From the NCBI RefSeq assembly GCF_017565645.3, contig NZ_CP086136.1, forward strand, positions 3,579,501 through 3,643,500: 64,000 nucleotides of DNA, in the 5' to 3' direction. A program made the translations under genes and the position numbers. Position 1 is the first letter of the stretch, and each line of letters starts with the position of its first letter. The DNA comes from Bradyrhizobium barranii subsp. barranii (GTDB lineage: Bacteria > Pseudomonadota > Alphaproteobacteria > Rhizobiales > Xanthobacteraceae). The notes beneath the pieces were generated by a model that saw only the letters and a program-made list of their open reading frames with translations, searched no databases and was not told the origin of the DNA. Below are positions 43,151-51,548 of the stretch, piece after piece.

Positions 43151-44857
43151 ATGACGCGCAAGTCCGAGAGTAAGTCGCGAGCCGGGGCCTACGCTTCATC
43201 GGTCGGAGCTGCACTCCTGCTCGCCGGTCTCGGCGTCGAGGTTGCGCAGGCGCAGGCGATCATGCGCACGCCGACGATCAGCGTCCCCACGCGCACCCCG
43301 ACCATCTCTCCCAGCATCGCCGCGCGCGTCAGCCCCGGTGTCGGTGCGCGGGCTGTCGGCGTCGGCCCCGGCCCGCGTTCTATCCCTGCTATCCCGCGTA
43401 CCACCACCACGGCGCGGATGAGACCGGTGCTGCCCTATGCGCGCTATTCGCCGAACCTGTACCCCGCCTGCACCGCCCCCTATCGCGACGCCGACGGCGA
43501 ATGCCTGGCGCAGCCGGGCGCAGGCGGCGATGGCACGGGCAAATCGGGCAAGAAGAGCGCCGGCAAGGGGCGGGGCAACAGCACGCCGGCCGCCGTCGAC
43601 TTGCGCACCTTCGCCAACGAATTCGTGGCCGAGATCGACGGCGCGCTGTCGGCGACCGAAGCCGACGAGCTTGCGCGTCGCCACGGCCTGACGCGTGTCT
43701 CATCCGAGAATTTCCCGCTGATCGGGGCGACGTTCGGCCTGTTCCGCATCACGGACGGCCGGCCTTCCGAGACGGTGCGGCGTGAGTTCGCCGCCGACGG
43801 CAGCGTGCGCTCGGTCCAGCCGAACTTCCGCTACGTGCTCCAGGATCAGAAATCGTCGGTGCCGACCGAGGGCGATCCCGCGCAATACGCGCTGGCCAGG
43901 CTTCGCCTGCCGCAAGCGCATACGCTGGCGCACGGCGCCAACGTGACGGTTGCCGTGATCGACTCCGGCATCGACGCCCAACATCCCGAGCTCGCCCATT
44001 CCATCGCCGACAACTTTGATGCGCTCGGCAGCGCCGAGGGCCCGCATGTCCATGGCACCGGCATTGCCGGTGCCATCGTGGCGCATGCCAAGCTGATGGG
44101 CAGCGCGCCCGAAGCGCGCATCATCGCCATCCGCGCCTTTGGCGGCTCGACGGGTGGAGCCCAGAGCTCGTCCTACATCGTCCTGCGCTCGCTGAATTAC
44201 GCCGCCGAGCACGGCGCGCAGATCGTCAATATGAGCTTTGCCGGTCCGAAGGACGCCGTGATCGAGCGCGCCATCGCGGCGGCCGCCGCCCGCGGGCTGG
44301 TGCTGATCGCGGCCGCCGGCAATGCCGGCGCGAAATCGCCGCCGCTCTATCCGGCCGCCAATCCCAACGTGATCGCGGTCAGCGCGACCGACCAGCAGGA
44401 CAAGCTGTTCTCGGCGTCCAACCGCGGCAATTACATCGCGCTGGCGGCGCCTGGCGTCGACATCTTCCTTCCTGCGCCGGACGGCAAGTACCAGATGACC
44501 TCGGGGACCTCGTTCTCGGCCGCCTATGTCTCGGGCGTCGCCGCGCTGCTGCTCGAGCGCAATTACACGCTCAAGCCGGAGGCGCTGCGCATGACGCTGG
44601 CGAAGACAGCGCGCGACCTCGGTTCACCCGGCCGTGATGATCTCTTCGGCGACGGTGAGGCCGACGCGTTTGCCGCGGTGATGGCCGTTCCCGTCGACAA
44701 CGCGACGCCTGTTGCGGCTGCGTCGGGTACAACAAAACGTGAAGATGCCGAGAAGCGTCGCGACGAGCCTGGCGTCCGCGCGATCGAACAACCCTCGCTG
44801 TCGAGCGCAGGCGATAAATCCACGATTTCTCAGGCGGATAGGCCGGCGACGCGATAG
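43151..44857 (+). CDS. Secreted S8 subtilase-type serine protease
   Basis: 568 aa. A signal peptide (SSVGAALLLAGLGVEVAQA) is followed by a disordered Pro/Thr/Arg/Gly-rich linker (about 37-148) and a propeptide-like domain (about 152-232). The catalytic domain has the full triad: D271 in VAVIDSGID, H301 in HVHGTGIAG and S454 in SGTSFSAAYVSG; N391 in AAAGNAG is the oxyanion residue. A charged C-terminal tail follows. It lies 15 bp after the anti-sigma gene, so it belongs to the ECF operon and could be its output or the protease that acts on the anti-sigma. Confidence 0.92.
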   Translation: MTRKSESKSRAGAYASSVGAALLLAGLGVEVAQAQAIMRTPTISVPTRTPTISPSIAARVSPGVGARAVGVGPGPRSIPAIPRTTTTARMRPVLPYARYSPNLYPACTAPYRDADGECLAQPGAGGDGTGKSGKKSAGKGRGNSTPAAVDLRTFANEFVAEIDGALSATEADELARRHGLTRVSSENFPLIGATFGLFRITDGRPSETVRREFAADGSVRSVQPNFRYVLQDQKSSVPTEGDPAQYALARLRLPQAHTLAHGANVTVAVIDSGIDAQHPELAHSIADNFDALGSAEGPHVHGTGIAGAIVAHAKLMGSAPEARIIAIRAFGGSTGGAQSSSYIVLRSLNYAAEHGAQIVNMSFAGPKDAVIERAIAAAAARGLVLIAAAGNAGAKSPPLYPAANPNVIAVSATDQQDKLFSASNRGNYIALAAPGVDIFLPAPDGKYQMTSGTSFSAAYVSGVAALLLERNYTLKPEALRMTLAKTARDLGSPGRDDLFGDGEADAFAAVMAVPVDNATPVAAASGTTKREDAEKRRDEPGVRAIEQPSLSSAGDKSTISQADRPATR

Positions 44858-45338
44858 CGGCTGCGACAACTTTGCGCGCGGTGCGAGGGCCAAGAAATCG
44901 AACGCCGCATTGAACGTTCAGCCGGCTGCCACGACCAAATTATGTGGGAGCGGTCATCCCTCCCCATAAGTCATATCAGGCGCGAGCGCCCATCCACCCC
45001 AAGCGCCCATATGGCTCGACCCGTCCGGTTGTCCCCCCGGACGGGTCTTTTCTTTTCAGGCGTCTGATTTCTTGAACCGCTCGGCGCGATCAGCTTCCGG
45101 TTGAACGAACGTGGCGGCGCCCCTTGTCGGCGTCCGCGAGTCGCCCCGCAGGCCGGTTATGCTTGTGCGAAGCTTGACTCGAAAACACAGCAATTGTCCG
45201 CACGACTACGGTGATTGACGACGACCGGCGTGTCGTTGCTGGACAAGTCGAAACTTTTCCACAAAATATTCATGTCGCGTCTAAATTGATTCGTGTGCGT
45301 TGCGTCGCGTCCGTATTTTTCTCCCAACGGGCTGGTTT
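44858..45338. other. 481-bp intergenic region with a terminator and a possible small RNA
   Basis: No open frame here is convincing. The region holds a strong terminator at 45018-45057 preceded by about 160 unexplained bases. Those bases include GGAGCGGTCATCCCTCCCC, whose CCCTCCCC is the sort of anti-Shine-Dalgarno patch seen in alphaproteobacterial small RNAs. The remaining 280 bases, AT-richer near 45240-45290, would carry the promoter of the next gene. Confidence 0.45.
45018..45057 (+). terminator. Rho-independent terminator
   Basis: GACCCGTCCGG and CCGGACGGGTC form an 11-bp stem (45018-45028 and 45037-45047) with an 8-base loop and a T-rich tail (TTTTCTTTT). It is 160 bp after the subtilase stop, further than a simple operon terminator usually lies. 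Confidence 0.9.
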
Positions 45339-46091
45339 ATGACACATCGCCAAGAGGCTGTTCGCGACGTGGCGCGTGGCCGCGACATTGCGGCACGCTG
45401 GTGCGCTCTCGCCGAGCAGCGGCTGGAACATCTCTCCGAAATGTTCGAGACCGGACGCTGGCGCCGCTATCACTCCGAGATCGCATTCCTCGAAAACATC
45501 CAGGAAGCCAAGCGCGCCGTCCAGACCTGGCGCGCGCTCGCGACCGGTGCTGACGTGGCCGCGGCGGCCGCGAGTGTCTCGCCCGTATTCGGCTGGTCGC
45601 CGGCGACCATGCCCCGCGTGTTTCCGCGCGACCAACAGGCGCAGACCGTGCAGCCGAAGGCCGTCTACATCGCGGCGAAGACCGCCGTCCCGGTCAAGCT
45701 CGTGCCCAAGCCGGAGGTCCTTGCCGAAATCACCGAAGCCCCGCTCGCGCCGCGAGCAACGCCTGCTGCGGTGGCATTGTTCACTGCGCCTGCCGCGGTC
45801 GCTCCGCTCAAGGCTCCCGCTGCGCGGGCGCCGCTCACCGCACCCCCTGTGAGGTCGCCGGTCGCCGCGCCTGCCGCAATGGCGGCGTTCACCACGCCTG
45901 CCGTGAAGGCGGCGTTCGCCGCACCTGCCGTGAAGGCGCCCCCCGCCACGCCTGCTGCAATGGCAACGCTTCTGCCGCAGTTCGCCCCGCCCGCCGCCGA
46001 AATCGTCGCCGCACCCGAGCGCGTCGTCGAATTCACCTTCAGCCTTGACGGCCTGCAAGCGAAGTACCCGCTGCTGAGGAACGCGTTCTAG
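45339..46091 (+). CDS. TIGR03809-family protein with an Ala/Pro/Val-rich repeat tail
   Basis: The start at 45339 (MTHRQEAVRDVARGRDIA) is preferred over a TTG 13 codons earlier. Residues 1-80 match the small TIGR03809 family (RWCALAEQRLEHLSEMFETGRWRRYHSE), whose genes often sit beside TIGR03808 genes, as here. The remaining about 170 aa form an unusually long low-complexity tail of APAAVAP/AVKAAFAAP-type units, coded by imperfect DNA repeats at 45750-45990. No signal peptide is seen. Function is unknown. Confidence 0.8.
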   Translation: MTHRQEAVRDVARGRDIAARWCALAEQRLEHLSEMFETGRWRRYHSEIAFLENIQEAKRAVQTWRALATGADVAAAAASVSPVFGWSPATMPRVFPRDQQAQTVQPKAVYIAAKTAVPVKLVPKPEVLAEITEAPLAPRATPAAVALFTAPAAVAPLKAPAARAPLTAPPVRSPVAAPAAMAAFTTPAVKAAFAAPAVKAPPATPAAMATLLPQFAPPAAEIVAAPERVVEFTFSLDGLQAKYPLLRNAF

Positions 46092-46119
46092 CGTTTGGGC
46101 GCCGGGATGAGGGCGGCAG

Positions 46120-47490
46120 CTACCGCCGCACCGCATTGCCGCCGACCATCAGCTGCGCGAAGCGCTGTGCGCCGTCGGCCGACAGATCCGACGTCACTGC
46201 ACGGGCGTGATCGAGCCCAACCACGGCGCCGCGCGGGGTTTCCGAGATCATGTTGTTGTTGACGAGCGCGGTGCCTGCGCCGGACACCACCGAGACGCCG
46301 ACGCCGGCCAGCGCCTTGCGGATCACATTGCCCGTGATCGCGACGTCGCGCAGATATTTGCCCCAGCCGGCGACGATGCCATAGGACGGCGCGTTCTCGA
46401 TCACATTGCCGGTCACAGAGCTGTCAGCCTCGATGTAGATGCCGACACCGGCATCGTCGTCCGGGGCGGTGCCGATCGGCCGCTTCGGGATCAGATTGCG
46501 GATGATGTTGCCCTGGACCACCGCGATGCGGCCGCCTTCGTTGAAATTGCAGACGGAGACGCCGACGGCGGCACCACCGACCGTGTTGTTGGCGATAATC
46601 GCGGCCTCGAACGAAAACTCCGAATAGAGCGCGACCTCGCGCACGTCGCTGACGCTGTTGCCTGATATGTGGATGTTCGAGGCCGAATTGCCGCGCACCG
46701 CCGAGTAGTCGCAGTTCCTGATGCGATTGCCGCGCACGATCACGTTGCCGGCGCGAAACGCGTTGATGGCGTTGCCGTACTGGCCCGAGCCGCCGGGGCC
46801 CGCCTTGATGTCCTCGATGCGGTTGTCAGTGACCAGCGTGCCGTCGTCGCCGATTGCGGTGCGCAGGATCTCGATGCCGTTGTCGTTGGTGCCGATGATG
46901 GTGTTGCGCGAGACGCTGAGGCCTCTCGCGTCGAACGAAACCACTGCCGTCACCGCGATGTTGGTGAAGATGTTGCCCGAGATGTCGCCGGACACCTGCT
47001 CGAGCCAGATGCCGCTGCCGCCGGAGCCGGTGATCTCGCAATCGGTGATGCGGACGTCACGCCCGCCGAGGACGTGGATCAGTCCGCGCCGCGTCGGAAG
47101 CGGAATGCCGCCGCCGTCGAAGGTGATGCCGGTGAGGCCGATCGAGTCCGAGCCGTCGCTCTGGATCGCGGAAGCGCCGCCGGTGAAGACGAGCTTGGTC
47201 GCGCCGCGCACGCCGATCAGCTGGGCGCCATTCGGCAACCGCAGCAATCCGCTGCGATAGATGCCGGGTGGCAGTGCCAGCGGCGCCTGTGCCCGCGCAG
47301 CTTCGTCGATGGCGCGCTGGAGCACGCGGGTCTGGTCCTCGCTGCTGCCGGGCCGCACGCCGTATTGCGTGGCATCGCGGCCGAGCAGGGATGTCAGCGG
47401 CGCTGCGCGCGCGGCGTCGGCCGGCATGGCGAGGGCGCCCGCGATGCCTGCGGTCGAAGCTCCGATGAGATGACGGCGATTGAGGTCCAT
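46120..47490 (-). CDS. Tat-exported right-handed beta-helix repeat protein (TIGR03808 family)
   Basis: 456 aa. It starts MDLNRRHLIGASTAGIAGALA, a twin-arginine signal cut near ARA-AP. The rest is a parallel beta-helix: many NxI/NTV-type coils such as ISGNIFTNI, VSRNTIIGTNDNGIEI and ITGNVIRKAL, as in polysaccharide-binding or -cleaving enzymes. No lyase or glycosidase active site stands out. It converges on the TIGR03809 gene (28 bp between stops). The family is described only as a twin-arginine-exported repeat protein; a role at the cell surface is inference. Confidence 0.88.
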   Translation of the reverse strand: MDLNRRHLIGASTAGIAGALAMPADAARAAPLTSLLGRDATQYGVRPGSSEDQTRVLQRAIDEAARAQAPLALPPGIYRSGLLRLPNGAQLIGVRGATKLVFTGGASAIQSDGSDSIGLTGITFDGGGIPLPTRRGLIHVLGGRDVRITDCEITGSGGSGIWLEQVSGDISGNIFTNIAVTAVVSFDARGLSVSRNTIIGTNDNGIEILRTAIGDDGTLVTDNRIEDIKAGPGGSGQYGNAINAFRAGNVIVRGNRIRNCDYSAVRGNSASNIHISGNSVSDVREVALYSEFSFEAAIIANNTVGGAAVGVSVCNFNEGGRIAVVQGNIIRNLIPKRPIGTAPDDDAGVGIYIEADSSVTGNVIENAPSYGIVAGWGKYLRDVAITGNVIRKALAGVGVSVVSGAGTALVNNNMISETPRGAVVGLDHARAVTSDLSADGAQRFAQLMVGGNAVRR

Positions 47491-47602
47491 GACGCATCCT
47501 TCGGCGGACGCGGGAGGTCCGCGACCGACTAGGTAGCGCAGGGTGGCTGGGGCGGTGAGGATTGTTCGCGGTAGGGTTAAATGTTTACCCAGAGCAAAGT
47601 GC

Positions 47603-47729
47603 CGTAGGGTGGGCTAGCCTTGCGGCTGCGCAAAGCGCAGTCCGCTAGGCGTAACCCACCATGTCTCCGCGAGCACGGAACGGGTTGACGCAGAAGAGGT
47701 GGATTACGCTTACGCTAATCCACCCTACG
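47603..47729. repeat. Dyad repeat, CGTAGGGTGGGC family
   Basis: CGTAGGGTGGGCTAGCC at the left and GGATTACGC...CACCCTACG at the right are inverted, with several GGTGGATTACG/CGTAACCCACC sub-repeats. It is related to 26375-26465. It overlaps the pyroglutamyl peptidase stop codon (47725-47727) and is the only content of the 234-bp gap. Confidence 0.8.
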
Positions 47730-48381
47730 AAGCCGGCATGTTCCGCGCTTTCCGCGCCAGCCCCACCAGCTCCATCAGCATCGCTTCCCCCGCGTCCACC
47801 AGCTCCTCCAGCGTAATCCGGGCTGCGCCCTTGCGCCGCACCGCGCCGCTGCGGGCGAGCAGGGGAATGTGGATGAACGCCGCAAGCTGCGGTCCGCCCG
47901 CCCTCACATTCTCGATCGCGCGCCAGCTGAGATAATTGCAGAGATAGGCGCCGGCATCGCGCGAGGCGCGCGCGTCGATGCCGGTGAGGCGCGCGGCGCG
48001 CAGCAGTCTTGCCGTGTGCGGACCGAACGTCATCGCGTCCGCATGGCCGGCGATGCCGCGCTTGCTGGAACGGGTGTTGGCGGCATCGGGCCAGAGCATG
48101 GTGACGGCATTGCGTGCGCGGGTCTCGATGCGGAGGTAAGGCGTACGCGAGGCGAGGCCGAACATCAGCAGCGCGTCGGGCTGTTCTTTCGCGAGCACAT
48201 CAGGCAATTGCCGGTCGACCGCGGCATAGGTGACCGGGAAGATGTGGCTCGCGAGCGCGACATCGTCGAGCGCCGGACGGCGCAATTGCGCCAGCCGCGC
48301 CACCAGCGGCTGGGTCGGGTTATAGGGCGCGCCGGGAAACGGTCCGAAGCCGGTGAGGAGAATGCGGAGCTTTTCGCTCAT
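47725..48381 (-). CDS. pcp: Pyroglutamyl-peptidase I (C15 family)
   Basis: 218 aa. The catalytic triad of this family is visible: E86 in LRIETRARN, C148 in DAGAYLCNYLSW and H171 in FIHIP. ILLTGFGPFPGAPYNPT at the N-terminus is the family signature. It removes N-terminal pyroglutamate from peptides in the cytoplasm. Its start overlaps the end of meaB by 4 bases, so it is translated from the same message. Its own stop lies inside a repeat element. Confidence 0.92.
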   Translation of the reverse strand: MSEKLRILLTGFGPFPGAPYNPTQPLVARLAQLRRPALDDVALASHIFPVTYAAVDRQLPDVLAKEQPDALLMFGLASRTPYLRIETRARNAVTMLWPDAANTRSSKRGIAGHADAMTFGPHTARLLRAARLTGIDARASRDAGAYLCNYLSWRAIENVRAGGPQLAAFIHIPLLARSGAVRRKGAARITLEELVDAGEAMLMELVGLARKARNMPAS

Positions 48382-49367
48382 TGCAGCAACTCCAGAATCT
48401 GCTCGGCGGCGAGTGCCGGCGTGAGATGGCCTTCGGCCACCTCAGCCTCGATTTTCCTGACCTTGGTTCGCACCGACGCCTCGCTGCGCAGCCGCGCCAG
48501 CATGCGCTGCTCCAGCATCGACCACATCCACTTCACCTGCTGCTCGCGCCGCCGTGCAGCGAAGTCGCCGGACGCGTTCATCGCCTTGCGGTGATCCAGA
48601 ACCTTCTGCCAGAGTTTTGCGATCCCGTCGCCGGTCAGCGCCGAATAGGTCTCGACCGGCGGGTGCCAATGCTCGGACCGCGGCGCCAAAATATGCAGCG
48701 CGCCGCGATAGTCGGCGGCAGTGATGTTGGCGCGCTTGAGGTTGTCGCCGTCGGCCTTGTTGATCGCGATCATGTCGGCGAGCTCGACCAGGCCCTTCTT
48801 GATGCCTTGCAGCTCGTCGCCGCCGCCCGGCAGCATCAGCGCGAGGAAGAAGTCGGTCATGTCACAAACTGCGGTCTCGGACTGGCCGATGCCGACGGTC
48901 TCGACCAGCACTACGTCGAAGCCGGCGGCCTCGCACAACAGCATGGCCTCACGCGTCTTGGCGGCGACGCCGCCGAGCGTGCCTGACGATGGCGAGGGAC
49001 GGATGAAGGCGTCATTGGAGGCCGACAGCCGCGCCATCCGCGTCTTGTCGCCAAGGATCGATCCGCCGCTGCGCGCCGAGGACGGATCGACCGCGAGCAC
49101 CGCGACCTTGTTTCCCTGCTCGATGAGATACGTCCCGAGCACATCGATGGTGGTGGACTTGCCGACGCCGGGCGAGCCGGTGATGCCGACCCGAACCGCC
49201 TTGCCGGTGTCGGGCAGCAACTTCTGCACCAGTTCGCGCGCCAGCGCCTGATGGTCGCTGCGCCGGCTTTCCACCAGCGTGATGGCGCGGGCGAGGGCTG
49301 CGCGACTGCCGGAGCGCAAGTCGCGGGCGAGGGTTTTGATGTCCAGCGAGGCCTTCTTCTCAGTCAT
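48378..49367 (-). CDS. meaB: MeaB (ArgK-type) GTPase, chaperone of methylmalonyl-CoA mutase
   Basis: MeaB protects and reloads adenosylcobalamin-dependent methylmalonyl-CoA mutase using GTP. The 329-aa product has the Walker A motif GSPGVGKST, the DPSSARSGGSILGDKTRM switch region, a G3 region with VETVGIGQSE, and the NKAD specificity motif. The mutase subunits are 4.4 kb upstream on the same strand, separated by the tct genes and two others. It is followed by pcp with a 4-base overlap. Confidence 0.95.
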   Translation of the reverse strand: MTEKKASLDIKTLARDLRSGSRAALARAITLVESRRSDHQALARELVQKLLPDTGKAVRVGITGSPGVGKSTTIDVLGTYLIEQGNKVAVLAVDPSSARSGGSILGDKTRMARLSASNDAFIRPSPSSGTLGGVAAKTREAMLLCEAAGFDVVLVETVGIGQSETAVCDMTDFFLALMLPGGGDELQGIKKGLVELADMIAINKADGDNLKRANITAADYRGALHILAPRSEHWHPPVETYSALTGDGIAKLWQKVLDHRKAMNASGDFAARRREQQVKWMWSMLEQRMLARLRSEASVRTKVRKIEAEVAEGHLTPALAAEQILELLQ

Positions 49368-49418
49368 GCCCTGCTTTACAACGCTCCGGCGGGGCAGGCG
49401 AGGGCCGCTTGCCCGATA

Positions 49419-50930
49419 TCACCGAGTCGTTGCCGCTGCCGTCTGCACCGGCTTCACCTTGCGCCAGATCCACACCAGCACCGGCCAGAGCAGCGCGCCG
49501 ATCGCCATGGCGGCGAGGATCGCCGCGACGGGTCGCTCGAAGAACGGCAGGATACTGCCGTCGGACTTGATCAGCGAGGTCACGAAGGCCTGCTCGACCA
49601 TGGTGCCCATGACGATGCCGAGCACCATCGCGGCCACCGGATAGCCGTTCGCCTCCATGACATAGCCGATGATGCCGAAGGCGGCGACGGTGACGACGCC
49701 GAACATGTTGTTGCCGATCGCGAACGAGCCGACCGCGCAGCACAGCATGATGATCGGCATGATGGCGGAGCGCGGCGCCAGCAGGATGTAGGCGGCGATC
49801 CGGATCATGGCGATGCCGAGCGGGATCATCAAAATGTTCGCGATGATGAACATCAGGTAGATCGCGTACATGCTCGACGCCTTCTCGGTGAACAGCGTCG
49901 GGCCGGGATTGAGGCCCTTCATGTAGAGCACGCCGATCGCGATCGCGGCGATGGTGTCACCGGGAATGCCGAACAGCAGCGAGGGCACCCAGCCCGAGGC
50001 GATGCTGGCGTTGTTGCTGGCGCCGGCCTCGACCAGGCCCTCGACGTGGCCGGTGCCGAATTTCTCCGGCTCCTTGGAGAAGCGTTTCGACATCGCATAG
50101 GAGACCCAGGCGGCCATGTCGGCGCCCGCGCCGGGCAGCACGCCGATGATGATGCCGATGATGTTTCCGCGCGTCATCTGCCAGTGATATTTCTTGGTCA
50201 GCTTCCACTGGCCGGCCATGATGCTTCCGAATTTTCGCCGCGGCAGCGGCGGCGGCTCGGGCGTCAGCATCGCGCGCATCACCTGCGCCACCGCGAACAC
50301 GCCGACCAGCGCCGGGATCGGCTCGATGCCACCGAACAAATCGGTGATGCCGAAGGTGAAGCGCGGCACGCCGCCGGGATTCTCGATGCCGATGCAGGAC
50401 ACCAGCAGGCCGAGGAACATGCCCGCGATCGCCTTCACCGGCGAGGAGCGCGCGACCAACGTGGCGCACATCAGGCCGAGCAGCGCCAGCCAGAAATATT
50501 CGAAGGTCGAGAATGACAGCGCGATCTCGGCGAGCGGCGGCGCCAAGATCATAAGCGACAGCACGCCGGCGATGCCGCCGACGGCGGAGAACCAGACGCC
50601 GGCCCCCAGCGCCAGCTCGGCCTGGCCCTTGCGCGTCATGGCGTAGGCCTCGTCGGCATAGGCGGCCGAGGCGGGGGTGCCGGGAATGCGCAGCAGTGCG
50701 CCGGGGATGTCGCCCGAGAAGATCGCCATCGAGGAGGCCGCGACGATGGTCGCGATTGCCGCGATCGGCGAGAGGTAGAAGGTGACGGGGACGAGCAGGG
50801 CGGTCGCCATCGTCGCGGACAGGCCCGGCAGCGAGCCGATCACGAGGCCGTACACGGAGGCTGCGAACATCGCGATGATGACCTCCCAGGTGGAGATCAG
50901 GGCGAATGCTTCAATCAGGGTCTTGAGCAT
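49419..50930 (-). CDS. tctA: Tripartite tricarboxylate transporter large membrane subunit (TctA)
   Basis: 503 aa, about 12 membrane spans. TctA marks are GSLPGLSATMATALLVPVTF near the N-terminus, IGVLPGAGADMAAWVSYAMSKRF in the middle and GVQ-free NASIASGWVPSLLFGIPGD in the second half. It forms the main channel of a Tct importer for citrate-like carboxylates; the substrate is not set by sequence. It starts 4 bp after the TctB stop. Operon order is tctC-tctB-tctA. Confidence 0.95.
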   Translation of the reverse strand: MLKTLIEAFALISTWEVIIAMFAASVYGLVIGSLPGLSATMATALLVPVTFYLSPIAAIATIVAASSMAIFSGDIPGALLRIPGTPASAAYADEAYAMTRKGQAELALGAGVWFSAVGGIAGVLSLMILAPPLAEIALSFSTFEYFWLALLGLMCATLVARSSPVKAIAGMFLGLLVSCIGIENPGGVPRFTFGITDLFGGIEPIPALVGVFAVAQVMRAMLTPEPPPLPRRKFGSIMAGQWKLTKKYHWQMTRGNIIGIIIGVLPGAGADMAAWVSYAMSKRFSKEPEKFGTGHVEGLVEAGASNNASIASGWVPSLLFGIPGDTIAAIAIGVLYMKGLNPGPTLFTEKASSMYAIYLMFIIANILMIPLGIAMIRIAAYILLAPRSAIMPIIMLCCAVGSFAIGNNMFGVVTVAAFGIIGYVMEANGYPVAAMVLGIVMGTMVEQAFVTSLIKSDGSILPFFERPVAAILAAMAIGALLWPVLVWIWRKVKPVQTAAATTR

Positions 50931-50934
50931 GGGA

Positions 50935-51429
50935 TCACCAGGGCGTCGGCAGCAGGCCGGCGGGGAGCGGCACGCGCAGCAGCTTGCCGAAGATGAGGTG
51001 GATGGCGAACGGCGACAGCGCCGCGAGCGGCAGCGCCAGCTTCCACTTCGCCCCGAGCGCGGTCGAGGTGACGTAGACCATGATCGCCGCGGTGATGATG
51101 AAGCCGAGCCGGTCGGCGGCGGCGACGTAGAACAGCAGCAGCGCCGGCGGCAGCAGGGCGCGCAGGCCGTAGAGCTTCCCCTGCGGCGGCGGCGCAGCCG
51201 CCACCTGGCCGTACTCGAGCGGGACCAGCTCTTCCTCCTCCTCGAAGGAATGGCCTATGCCGAACACAATCGCGAGCCCGCACAGCGCGAGCCCGATGCC
51301 GATCACGAGCGGAAATACGTTGGGGCCGACCGGCTGCCCCGGCACCGGCGGCAGGATCCAGCCGCCATAGGCAGCCGCCGCGCCGAGCACGACGAGAAAC
51401 GATCCCGTGACGGAGTCGGGAAGACGCAT
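50935..51429 (-). CDS. tctB: Tripartite tricarboxylate transporter small membrane subunit (TctB)
   Basis: The start at 51429 (MRLPDSVTGSFLVVLGAAA) is used; the longer frame to 51642 runs back through a repeat and into tctC. The 164-aa product has four hydrophobic segments, and SFEEEEELVPLEYGQV in a hydrophilic loop, as usual for the poorly conserved TctB. It sits between the TctC and TctA genes and completes the transporter. Confidence 0.9.
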   Translation of the reverse strand: MRLPDSVTGSFLVVLGAAAAYGGWILPPVPGQPVGPNVFPLVIGIGLALCGLAIVFGIGHSFEEEEELVPLEYGQVAAAPPPQGKLYGLRALLPPALLLFYVAAADRLGFIITAAIMVYVTSTALGAKWKLALPLAALSPFAIHLIFGKLLRVPLPAGLLPTPW

Positions 51430-51454
51430 GTGAGAGGTCCTGTCAGAGGTACAC

Positions 51455-51525
51455 TCCCTCTCCCCGGCTGCGGGGAGAGGGTTGGGGTGAGGGGGGCTCT
51501 CCTCTCCCCGCAAGCGGGGAGAGGC
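51455..51525. repeat. CCTCTCCCC/GGGGAGAGG palindromic repeat
   Basis: Two small hairpins (CCCTCTCCCCGGCTGCGGGGAGAGGG and CCTCTCCCCGCAAGCGGGGAGAGG) flank GGGTGAGGGGGGC. It lies inside the tct operon, 26 bp before the TctB start and after the TctC stop. Such a hairpin in the spacer can stabilise upstream mRNA and lower downstream expression. Confidence 0.85.
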
Positions 51526-51548
51526 GATCAGAGCATCGCAGGTGCGGA

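Noticed and set aside
45750..45990. Stand-alone tandem repeat locus
   Set aside because: The repeats keep the reading frame of the TIGR03809 gene and code its Ala/Pro tail.
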